A stretch of 64,000 bases of DNA from Oenanthe sinensis (taxonomy: Eukaryota > Streptophyta > Magnoliopsida > Apiales > Apiaceae). This document shows, piece by piece, positions 13,430 to 26,000 of the stretch (the stretch's first letter is position 1; every line of letters starts with the position of its first letter). The stretch lies in assembly GCA_028671895.1 (NCBI GenBank), contig CM053810.1, positions 59,459,501-59,523,500 on the forward strand, written 5' to 3'. A program made the translations under genes and the position numbers. The notes under the pieces were generated by a model. It did no database searches. It saw nothing but the letters and a program-made list of their open reading frames with translations, and was not told where the DNA came from.

Positions 13430-14057
13430 CTAAACTAGAAGCTACCCCTTCTTCCCCTTTCTCTCTCTAATCATCAATTTACTGTTTATACATACATAAT
13501 ATTATACATATAATAATACAAATCATCATCATCTTCCTCCCTTCGTATCTCCACTAATTTCCATTCCCCTAAATTTCCAAGCTTTCTTGATTATTGTCTT
13601 ATATAATTTCACCATCTTTTTCTCTATATTTCAACTTGATTTGAAAGATTCAAGCTTTACTCGTATACATGTGTATTATATATGTTTGGTGAATCATATT
13701 TTGTTTCTTTTTATATTTTCTTGATTGTAATATTTTAAAGTTTGAATTTTTTTGTAAAGATCACAAAAGATTTGAACTTTCTGTGAGTAAATGTGATTTG
13801 GTGTGAAATTAAGGTTTGATTGTGGTTGAATGGGAAGGTGTTTGATTATTTATAGGAAGGAAGAAGCTTTGATAAGAAAAGTCAAACAAATTTTGTTCAA
13901 GGGAGAAAAAGAATGCTCTATTTGAAGCAACCTAGCTTCATGTTTTGTTGATCATTGTAATTCTTGAATGCCCTTGTAGTGATTCCCGGGCTCGGGGCTC
14001 GGGATCTACGAAAAAAGAATAAGTAGAAGTGAATTTGTAAAGATTTGAGAATCGGAA
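13430..14057 (+). promoter_or_regulatory. Presumed promoter/5' leader of the SAC phosphatase gene
   Basis: Pyrimidine-rich stretch (cttcttcccctttctctctctaatc at about 13447-13473), typical of plant 5' leaders, ahead of the first coding ATG at 14058. Shallow AT-rich TATA-like motifs (tatataat, tatatttc) are present but the start site cannot be fixed by eye. Confidence 0.4.
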
Positions 14058-17000
14058 ATGGCATCGGAAAATGGAAATAAGTTGCACTCTGAATCTGAGA
14101 ACATTGTTGTGGAGCAGGAGGAGCCTTGTGCTGATGTTGCGATTTCGAATTCTGCAATTATGCAGAAGTTTCGGCTTTACCAAACTCATTCGGTAGTCAC
14201 CTTGAACTTTCTTGTGTTTGTGATTTAGAGTTATTGCTGTTTGTTCTTTAACCATTTCTTAGTAAGTTCTAAGAATGTCAATATTAGCTGATTTTAAAAG
14301 ACCACTCTGTTTTCTGCAATTGTTTTTTGTGGTAACTAGGGCACCCATTTTTGCCAAGTTCCAGTTGTCTGATTTCAAAGATCACCATGTTAAATATAGC
14401 CCATTTGAAGGTTTGAATGCGTAGGAGAGATTGAGTTGGCATTCTTCATGTAAAATTAGCCTAAGACATGTGTATTGGTTACTTGTAACGGTCTATTTTA
14501 AAATCTAGCGTGATGGCTGCATGTAGTAAGCTGTTAATTTTAGCGTATTCATGACTTTATACTTTATAGTTGACCAATGCCGTGCTTCCTTGTTTGGAGT
14601 TTTTTTGCTCAATTATTAACGAATAAGCTACTCTTGGAAGGAATAACGAGTGCCTTTACTTTTGACTTTTAAACTTTTTATGTTCAGCAGCATACTTTCC
14701 TATCAAAAAAGATTTAGTTAAGAACACATAGGGAAAGCCTATTACTTGTTCGCTTGCTGCCTTCTTGTAACAAGATAAGGACATAAGTTGATACCAATTA
14801 TTAATTCTCCACATTACTAAAAGATTTAAGTATTGTTTGGCCCATAGTATTATTATGTAATGCCTTCAACGGATCCTGCTGATAGATACAATGACAAATA
14901 CATTATTAGATTTAAGTATTGCACAGATGAGTACACATTGTCTGGATTCACCTTCGAATTCACTTCAGATAATTATAATTTTTAATTGTTTTATATTATT
15001 AGACCCGTTTACTCATTGTGTTTCATAATTTTTTATTGTTTGTCTTTGTCTTGTGGAATGTTTAAAATCCAAAAATGAGATTGAATGTGGCCGAGGCAAC
15101 GGTTTTGGGACAGTGCTTAGAAATAAGTTCAACTATAATGTGAAACCTATTTATCAATGTACTTCCGCTTCCCAATGCAACTTCTGAAAGATGAGATGAT
15201 CACAGATTTTAGCTAACAGTTAAAACATAAAATAATAAACATAATCAGCACATTGCTGGTTTTCAGAGCCTCCTCTTTGTGTACATGGTGCCTATTGATT
15301 TTTTGTCTATTCCATTATCCTATACTCTTAATTTATTCATATAATCTTATTTTTAATCTGAGTTTTGTATAAATTATAGAAGCCGATTAGGAATCGAAAG
15401 ATTTTTTTTCTGTTCAGTCTACAGAATTTTTAGATGTTCTATATCAATTCATCTAATTTTGTACCCTTCTTACTATATATTGTTACCGTAAGTTGTAGTA
15501 TGACATGTCTAAATCACTTTCTTGCTTGAATATTTTAATGCAGAATTTTTATATGGTAGGAAGAAATAAGAGTAGAACATACTGGAGAGTGTTAAAGATA
15601 GACAGGTTGGAGCCTTTTGAGCTCAATATTCTGGAAGATTCTACTATATATACACAGCGACAATGCGCAGACCTGTTGAGGCGGATAAATGAGGGAAACA
15701 AATCCACAGGAGGGCTTAAGTTTGTCACAAATTGTTATGGTATTGTTGGTATGTAGGTTGTCAAGTGCAGTTTCTTTTCGTTTTAGTAGGTAATCATGAA
15801 CCAATACACGGGGCAAGAGCTACCTATGTGATATAAATTATTCTAGTGATGTTTCTCTTTGCTGCTTTCTAGGTTTCATCAAGTTTCTGGGGCCATACTA
15901 CATGTTGCTTATAACAAAGCGGAAGCCAATTGGTGCTATTTGTGGTCACACTATTTATGCTATTTCCAAGAGTGAGATACTTCCACTTCCAAATCCTGCA
16001 GTTCTAGCAGATATGGTTATTTCCAAAAACGAAAACAGGTGATTTTCAATATACACGTAGATAATAGTATTTCCACAAAAGGTCTTATTTTCTTAAAATT
16101 TTGTTAGTGGTTGACTAGGGTTGCATACACAGTTCATGTTATACTCCTGAATTATTGACTGAAAGTATATGCCCAAACTTGAGGGTACTCGACAAATAAT
16201 GGACGGTAGATTGAATAGCACTGGGATCTGGATTTAGAATAATGTAGACTCTTTTGTTGTTTGTGAGTCATGTTTAATAAAGAAACAAGAGGGACAAATC
16301 TTCTATGAATATGATTCGCTCATTTTTACATCCCAACATGGTTCCCCTGAGGCCTGAGGTATATTGACATGTCTACCATGTACCAACTACTACATATTTT
16401 CCTACAGAAAGTATGCAGTTGGGGTTAAAACGCTTTGAAATTGACAATACCAGATATGTTTTCTTTACATACATTTGTTATTGCTTTTAACAAATTTAGT
16501 TGTAGTTATGCCAAGCTCCTTTGCTATTCCAGTTCATTTTCCAAATACATTTGGCAAGGTTTGTGCATTGGGTTGGCATTCAGAGAACCTTATTCCTAGC
16601 CATTATAAAAAAGCCTTTGTATGCTTTATCTTTTCACTCCCATTGTTCATGTAATTTTTCCTACTAGCGCCAGTATTAATTTCTAGTTTTTAAAATTCTG
16701 ATAATACAGATACAAGAAGCTATTGTGCACTGTGGATCTTACGAAGGACTTCTTCTTCAGCTATTCATACCATGTCATGTGCAGTTTCCAAAAGAACACG
16801 TGTAATGATGTGGAGGAGAAGGTCCTCTACGAAACCATGTTTGTCTGGAATGAGTTTTTAAGTCGTGGTATCCGGAATCTCGTGAAGAACACTCTTTGGA
16901 CTGTAGCCTTGGTTTATGGTTTTTTTAGACAGGTGATGGTTTTATATATATATATATATATATATAAATTGGGTTGTACCCTTTACTAGAATACGGAACT

Positions 17001-20000
17001 AGTAACTTGTGCGCTGTCTTATTATGTGTGGACTAAAGTAATTTTTTCAACAACTATTTCTTTTATAAAAATGGCACTGGCACGCCTACTTAATGGCATT
17101 TTATTCCATGAATAACTAGTTGTCTGCGCACAGAAATGTTTTTTTTATTTGATGTATATTCAGAAGACCTGAAAAATCTTACGTTTTTTCTTGTCGAACA
17201 TAGTTTTTAACTTTGCATGCTATAATTCTCAAGTCAGTTCTGTGTATGCAGAAGTTGATACTTTGATAATACCTTTATGTTGTTGAATTCCAGACTACAC
17301 ACTCATTCTCCGGGAGGGACATCAAATTGACTCTTATCGCAAGACGTTCTCGACATTATGCGGGGACAAGGTTAGCATGCGTACCTTGTTGCGAAGAACT
17401 TCTTAATCTGAAATGTGTCACTTAATGAGGCATTATACTATTGTAGATGTGTGTGTGAACATTGTATTACAAACATGTTCTGTAGCTTGACAGAATGGAA
17501 ACTATTAAACTTGAATTCAACCGAGTGATGTAAGATGATTATGACTATATTTTTACTTGTTAAATACATTTCCTCCCAATAGGATTTTATATGACAGACT
17601 CTAGTGGTTTGTTGGCTTCTAAACATACACATTGCTATGCCAAAAGATGTGTAAGTTGTAGTTATTTAAGTATATTCTAAGGAAGAAACCCTGAAGGTGG
17701 ACAGATTGCTGCAGAAAGTGTTTAGTGAATATCTGTTCAGATTCCAGGTTGCTAGAGTAGATTAAATAAAGTTCTTTGCCGCAGGAATTGATGAACAATG
17801 TTCAAAGTGTAACTATTGTTTCAAAATACAAATGAGGATATTGAGATACTTTTTTCCCTGTTATGTTAGTATTTGCTAATGTTTATTTCAATGTCTAGTT
17901 ACACAGTTTAATTCATAATATACTATTTTCTGTTTACTCGGTGATTTTCTATTGATGCCAAATCTACATATGAGTGGATGTATCTTTGTATTATGTTGGC
18001 CAAGGCTATACTGAAACATGGCTTATTAATGCCATGGCACATTCATCGTCATGGCTAATGCCTGTAATACAAGAAAATGCTTAAGAAAAAGGGATATTTA
18101 ATAGCCTGATAAATTTATTTGGGTGGAAATGAATTTAACTTTGTTTATTGGTCTCAATTTGTTAAAAAGCTAGATGCGTATAGTACTTCTCTCATGTAAC
18201 CTATTACACGGGCTTCCCCCCCTTATGGATAATCTTTCGCGCTTTTTTCTTATTATCTCATTTGGAGCATTAGTATTTTAATTTAAAAAGACTATTTTTT
18301 GTATTTCTTATCTGTTGGTGTCTGTTTTTTCCGTTTTGGATATAGGTACTTAAAGCGAGGTGTAAACGAACACGGAAGGGTTGCTAATGATGTAGAGACA
18401 GAACAAATTGTATTCGAGGATGCTTCTGAAGGGTTTTCTATTCAAATTAGTTCGATTGTTCAAAATCGTGGGTCAATTCCACTTTTTTGGTCGCAGGAAA
18501 CATCACGCCTTAATATTAAACCTGATATTATATGTATGTTAGTGCATTTACATGGAATCTCAATAGTTTAGTTTTAATTCTTGGACTGATATTGTCTTTT
18601 TCCAGTGTCAAAGAGAGATCAAACCTATCAGGCCACCAGACTTCACTTTGAAAATCTCGTGGAGAGATATGGAAATCCCATAATAATCCTAAATTTAATC
18701 AAGGTAAGGAGTTTAAAGTGTCGAGGGATCTATTGTTAAACGTTTCTATCCAGGTTCCGGAATTTTGGTTTGCATTTTGAGATTCAAAATGCTAAACACT
18801 TAGATTTGAATGTAAAAGTGTGAGTGTAACTTGTTTTTAATTTCCAACTTGGAATTGTAATAAAATTTTGTTTCCCGTTTTTAGCGATTCGCTGAGAAAT
18901 ATATGATTTGGTTTTGCAGACAAATGAAAAAAGGCCTCGAGAATCTATTCTTCGAACAGAGTTTGCCAATGCCATTGAAATCATTAATAAAGACTTGTCA
19001 GAGGAGAAAAATCTCAAGTTCATTCACTGGGATTTGAACAAACATTCTCGGAGGTTTTCCCGTTCTCTATTCAGAATCCTAATGTATATCCTTATGAATA
19101 ATGATCTGACTTCACTTCCTTTATCGTTGTTATCAAACCTTCAAATCTCAGGCAAGCTACAACTGTATTGCTAAGTTTGGGCAAAGTGGCTGCATATGCG
19201 TTGACACTTACAGGCTTCTTCTATTGCCAAGTAACACCAGACTTGATATCTGAGGGGCCAGTAAATTGGCCTGATTTCAAGTGAGTTTTAACCACCCAGT
19301 TGACTAGTTTTGAAGTTACATGTGAAATATTTGTGTAAAATAACATATATGTGCATAATATATACATGTTTACTTGCTATATTTATCCACTAAATTGACT
19401 ACAAATTGATTATTCTATTCGACTCTGGATGTACTCTTCGAAAAGTTCTGCACCATGCCTTGTTTTATTCCATCCTTTTGGGCATTACTGATAAATCTTT
19501 CTTTTTGTTGATGAGTTAACAGTCTACCAAATTTCACATTTAACACGTCACTATGTTTCTTGAAAATTTGTGCCATCCATTTGATAGCGGCCAAGCCTGG
19601 TTTTACATGTATCATCCAACACCTTCGTACAAATTCGTTGAGCCTATGATTGGGTCAATCTTCCTAGCTCGGTTTTTGTTACATTAATAGCCATTTTATA
19701 GTGATAGAATAATGTGAATACAGAGGACTTCCTGTGTCACTAAATGACCAACTTTAGCAAAACCCAACATGCTCTGGTAAAGAGTGCATCACCGGAACAA
19801 ATCCACCAAGGGGCAGTAATTAAGGTGTCAATTGACTCATTTCTAAATTGTGAGAATCATGGGGGTGGGAGGGTTTGAAGACAATACCTCTCCTTAACCA
19901 AGCCTGAACCTGATACTATGTTATATGACTAAATACTTCACAACCTTAAGGTGTCAGGAAAACCAAATGGATTTTATACTTTAACGTGCCATTCATGTTG

Positions 20001-23000
20001 ATTGAGTTTGTAATAAATATTGCATTCGGTTTATTGCACTGCAAAAAAATTTTCGACTCTCTCTCAGAAGTATAGAATATCTACTATCCAGTAGGTTGAT
20101 TATATGGTATGCATCAATATACGTGGTTACTCATTACTCATATTAATGCCAATGCCAAATTACACAATTTTTGCAATGGTAATATAAATGTGGAATGCCT
20201 GTTTCATCTCCTTTTTCTCTTACTTTGAATGTACTGTTGAGTGGTGACAATGTCAATTTATGTAATCAACGCAGGAATGTTGTTAATGCTAACATGTATC
20301 CACCAAAACATCGCGACATCGACAAGGAGAGACATTTTGACAATGACCCTGAGGATGCCAAAAATGTTGAGACAATATCAAATGGAGATAGTAATGTTGC
20401 TAATGAGGATTATTATGGCAAGTCACCCTTGTTCCAGAAGGGTGTTCTTAGGACTAATTGTATAGATTGTTTAGATCGGACAAATGTTGCACAATATGCT
20501 TATGGTTTGATTGCTCTGGGAGAACAACTGCATGCAATAGGAGTCAAAGATTCCTCCAAGATAGACCTTGATGATCCTTTGGCAGATGACTTAATGAGGT
20601 TTTATGAGAGAATGGGTGACACTCTGGCACACCAGTATGGTGGTTCAGCGGCACATAACAAGGTATTCTTTTTCCCTGATAATATAAACTCATCATGTGC
20701 GTTGCTTGATTAGGCAAAGTGATTCTACAATTAAATAGAAACCTTGATTTTGAAACATAGAATTCCTGATGGAAGTGCTTAATTATCTTGTAATCCCTTG
20801 GGCCTCAATCCTCCAATTGATCAAGTCATCAAGAGTATGTAAAAGTTGCCAAAATGATGTAATAATTGATTCACATGTTGATAAAGAGTAAAAGACACGT
20901 TTCCATGTGCAATCAACCATTTGGAACAAGAAATGACCCATTGCAGAAAATACGGGAAATTCCTATTATATTTTCCTTCTTGATGAGGTCCCTTACTCTT
21001 AAAAACATGAAACTACAATATCCTTCCGAGGACGAAAATATCATAATATGCTGAATAGTCCATCTTGAGAAGTGTTGCTAAGTGCATCCAGCAAGAAAGG
21101 AACCTCATAGATGGTTTGCAGGAAAGTTGAAAAACCTGAAAAGATGATTATACTACTAAAACAAAAGTGAAGCTATTACCATATTCTCTTTTGCATTGTT
21201 AACTGTTTCTTCTTTATAGTTAACATTCATATTATCTATCAGGTGATTCGATTCTCAAAAATTCTTAACACCTTTTTTTTTTTTTCTGCAATAGATTTTT
21301 TCTCAGAGAAGGGGGCAGTGGAAGGCCGCAACACAATCCCAAGAATTCTTCAGAACTCTCCAGCGGTACTACAGCAATGCCTACATGGACGCTGAGAAAC
21401 AAAGTGCCATTAACTTGTAAGTCAGTTCCGGTTTTCCATTAGTCACGGAATCATTTCTTGTACTTGATTATGATATTAGATGACTATATTTTGGCAGATT
21501 TTTGGGTTATTTTCAGCCACAAAATGGCAAACCTGAAGTCTTGGAGCTAAACTACAACCAGCATTATAATGTTTACCAGAATGGCCAAGTTGATGAAAAT
21601 GGAAGGTACAGACTAGCTAAGGTTCATTTATTATCTATGTTTTGGAATTTGTGGATCTTGTCATTGTTATTATCAGTAAAACAAGAGTTATTTCTTTAGT
21701 CATGTTCTGGACTGAAGGGCTTAATACCAATGGTTAGTGCTAGGGATTAGCATAATTTTTCAAAAGACCTGTCAAAGCGAAGCAGCCAAACCGAATTTTC
21801 GGCATATAATTTTCCAAAAGATCAGTCAAACAGAACCAGCCAAATCAAAATTTTGGCTTATATTTCGGTTTGGTTTTGGTTTCACATATTGGAATTATTT
21901 GAAAAAATCAAATTAATTTGGTGTGGGTTCATTTGAACTCCCGAACCAACCAATATAACTGAACTGACCGAAATATAATAAGTTGGGCCTATTTATACTT
22001 TCACCAATCACCACGTTGTGCAAATGTGTTACCTACATATTTGCTTAGGAAAGAGAAGACCTGAAATGCAGAGTGTTACATATATATGTAATAATTCATA
22101 AATCATATATCAGGGTTTTCCGTTTTCTGTCTTCCAAGTGCGTTTTCCGTTTTCTGTCTTCCAAGTGCTGCTTCACACTCTTCTTCCCCAATATTTCTGT
22201 ACTCTCCTAGTCTGCCATCATTACTAGCAACGAATTTATATGTAAGTTCGTGAATCATCAATTCATCATCTTCTAAATTTCAGTCTAGAAGCTACTTTCA
22301 TTTTCAAGATCTAAGAGCAAGTCCAATGCAATGCTATAATTAGTTCTATTGCTATATTATATCACCAAATGTTAAAAAACTCAACTCCAAAGGGGTGCTA
22401 TATTTGGATGCATCCATGCAAATATCCATCCTTGGTTCTATATTTGAAACCAAGGATGGATCCATCCTTCATTGCCACATCATCAATAGTTAAAAATGGA
22501 GGGGAAATAGTCATACTTTCACATCATTAAATATTTATTGCATTTATAGAACTAAGAATGCATCAAAAAGAGTAAAAGTTAAAAGAGTTAGTTAAATATG
22601 GAACTAGTTATAGAACTAGCGTTGGAGTGCAACATTTATTTTAGCATCAAAAAGCACTTTTTACTGCTTTTTGATGCTATATTATAGCAATAGCAATAGA
22701 TACTTAGCATCTAGCATTGGACTTGCTCTAACTCTATTGCTTCTAGTTTCAATTTCCACATTCTCCATGAATCAATCATCAGCGTTTTCTTTATCAAGGT
22801 TGATTCGTGATTTTTTTGTTTACAAGGCGCAGATGACCAATTTCTCTGATTTTTTTCTTTTTAATTTCACTGATTTAATTGTAAAGATCTTGCGTAACGG
22901 GTTCAATCTGAAACCGACCCGGAACGAACCATTTTGAAATGGGTGGTATGGTTCGGTTTTATCCGTCAAAACCAGCCGATGCTCACCCCTAGCTAGTGCC

Positions 23001-26000
23001 TTAGTGGTCACTTCTATTTCCTCTTTTACCAAGATGACAAGGGACGAGGGTTCAATACTGACTAGACACATATTGTCTCTAAGTATTTACCTATTTACAA
23101 AAAATGTACTTCACAAGCATGAAGCTTATAAAGTCTGGTCCATGTAGTTTCATCTTTTTAGCGTTATAGATCTTGTGCATCAGAGGAGCACTATTACCAC
23201 CATATATTTTACTTATATAATGAAATTACTTGCTATCTAATAATCCATCCATTCCACTGAAGTCTCTAACAGACTTATTTTGACTTTTTTTAGTCAAATT
23301 TATTAAAGTTCGACTACAAATTTAAAATTATTGTTTTATAATTTTACAAATGGGTCCTGGTCCCTGACAATCGCATGTCAGGGACCAGTTAACCAACATG
23401 CTATGTTACAACCGTTGGATCAAGTTGGATCAATCCAGGAACGGTCCAGATTTAAAAAAAAAATTCCCTTTCCGCGCTTATTAACAGCGCGGAAAGGAGA
23501 GCTTTCCGCGCTTTTCTCCTTTCCGCGCTTTTAAGCGAGGAAAGCCAGATTGAATGAAACGACATGGGCTAAGGTACAAAAAGACTAACCTTTCCGCGGT
23601 TAAAAACCGCGAAAAGACTATAAGCAGCCCCGTAACTCAACTTGTCAAGTGTATACATACACACCTTCATCAAATAATTCAAGAAACGTTATATATACTT
23701 CCTCGTAAATGAAGACCATTTGTTTTCCAAAAGTTTGTGAAGACCATTCTGTGTGCAATGGCAGAAGATGAAAAAGCAACCCAACAGAAGTGGGTAAAGT
23801 ATTACTCGACGTTTCATAAAATACTATTGGTGGGTGAAGGTAACTTCTCTTTTTCATTAGCTCAGTATTTTGACTCTGACCCGTGTATGTATATGTGTAT
23901 GTTGGGTTACAAGTTTGTTTGGTCTTTCCGCGTTTTTTAACCGCGGAAAGGTTAGTCTTTCCTCGGTTAAAAAGCGCGGAAAGGAGGGCTTTCCGCGATT
24001 AATAAGTGCGGAAAGGGAATTTTTTTTTAAAATCTGGACCGTTCCTGAGTTGATCCAACGGTTATAACATTGTAGGTTGGTTAACTGGTCCCTGGCATGC
24101 GATTGTGTCAGGGACCAGGACCCTTTACAAATTTAATAATTAAATCTAATAGTAGATCAAATATATTTTCTTATGATATTTTTTTTGTAATTTATGTGTT
24201 ACAATAATTTTTAATTTTTAGTCAAAGTTTGGTCAATTTGACTTTGAAAAGTCAAAATAAGTCAGTTTGAGCGGGATGGAGTAAGTGGCAGGTTTTATAT
24301 AAATGTATTTATTAATTTGCTTTTCATGTGAAGGTCATTTATCAAGAGATCCATCTCAGATGGGAACATACTTCGTGAAAGCAGATTGTCCGGGTCCGTC
24401 TCTAGCAATGACTTTTCTAAGGCGGAAGATAGAAGTAAAGGGCATAGCGAGTCAACGCCAGATGTATCAGCTTGTGACAGTGATGTGAGATTCTCAAGGT
24501 CTGATCGTTCTTCCTCGAACTATGTTCTAGTCACTCATATGGTATTTTTGTAATGCTTTGCTGTATGAGGAGTCAGTACTCGGTAGTAGTAATTGCTGAA
24601 TGAAATGTGTGCTTGATGTTGAATGAATGTGTCGTATATAATTTGCTGGACATGAGGTATCTAAAGATAGTTTAATGGAGGATCGTCATTGACTTGAAGT
24701 AAATTATACTGGATAATACTGTTACTCAGTTTTGGGGAATTACATATGTATTCTTCTTGTATCATCATGTTTTCTGGGGACTGAAATTCTACGTTTTTTT
24801 AATGTGTTAAGACTTGCTGGAAGTCTAAAGATGTTTGGGGATATATTGCTTCCACCACCGGTGAAACCGAAATTCCTAGGTGTTTTTGTAAACATTGGTC
24901 GTGAATTTGTACTCCCAAAACTTGGGATCATTACTCATTTTTACATGTGGGATATCATATACCCTCCATCATGACTAGACAGTTTCGCCAAGTTCATATT
25001 CTCAAATCAACTCAAATTTGTCAAATGAAAATGGTCTTCATATTAATTGCGGGCAGTGTAGAATTCTAGAGGTTACTCCTAATATCTGTCTGGTTCAACT
25101 GTAAGTTCCAACACTTCTGGATTGATCCATGGCTTTGATTTCGTTAGTAAACTATAAATCCTCAAACCTAAGTTCCACTGACCTAACATGTACAAGATTG
25201 TTCAAGAACCTTTATTGTTCTTGTTCCTTGGAGAATTTGAAATTTTAACATGTTTTTCTTGTACAACCTGTGATGCACAGACTGGATTATGACCCGTGTT
25301 TGTAGTTGATTTTACTTTATTGTAAGTAGGACTGAATTTATATTATTTGACTGGATGATTGGAATAATATTTATAAGGCTCGGTTCAGTTTCGTAGTTGG
25401 TACAACATAAATTATCATGTACTCCTTGAATGGTAGTGGTATAGTCGTAATGTGGTATAGTCAGGAGGGTCCTTTATACTAATGCTTGTAGATTTCAGGG
25501 CCCTCAGGTATTAATATTGACTTCTAATGTGATAAATTGTTATAAACACTGATGTTGTTGCGATCTTTGGCATTTAGAATTCTTACTTTGTGTTAGAATT
25601 TGCTGTTACTCATAATTAAAGCACACATTTGGGTGTATACAACTAAACATTTACACCACAGAAGTTTCTGCATTTACTGTTGCTACTGGTATTATAAAAA
25701 GAATCCAGATTTCTCTTTTTCAAACCGACTTTACATTGATTATTGATATATAGTCATTCTATTGTTACGTGTAGTAAAGTAGTGTCGAAAAGTTTCAGGT
25801 GGAGTAAAGCGGTTGAATGACTTTATGATTTATTCTTCTATTTGGATATAGGTAGGGTAAAAATCATTTATGAACTTGCCTTTTACTTCGCAACTAGTAT
25901 TTTTCCCTCTATCAAGAAACATTTCTTATCTTGTTTGTCCCCAAATTTGCTTGATTACTTGTAAAATTAAAATTTTACCAGTCCCCAATTTTTCATTATG

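Larger units (their letters stand above)
23243..24281. mobile_element. Stowaway-like MITE split by a Mutator-type element
   Basis: Left arm atccatccattccactg...gacttattttgac (about 23243-23295) and right arm gtcaaaataagtcagtttgagcgggatggag (about 24251-24281) are inverted copies. TA lies next to each end. The two halves are separated by the 772-bp element at 23352-24123. Ends are approximate because the arms are diverged. Confidence 0.6.
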
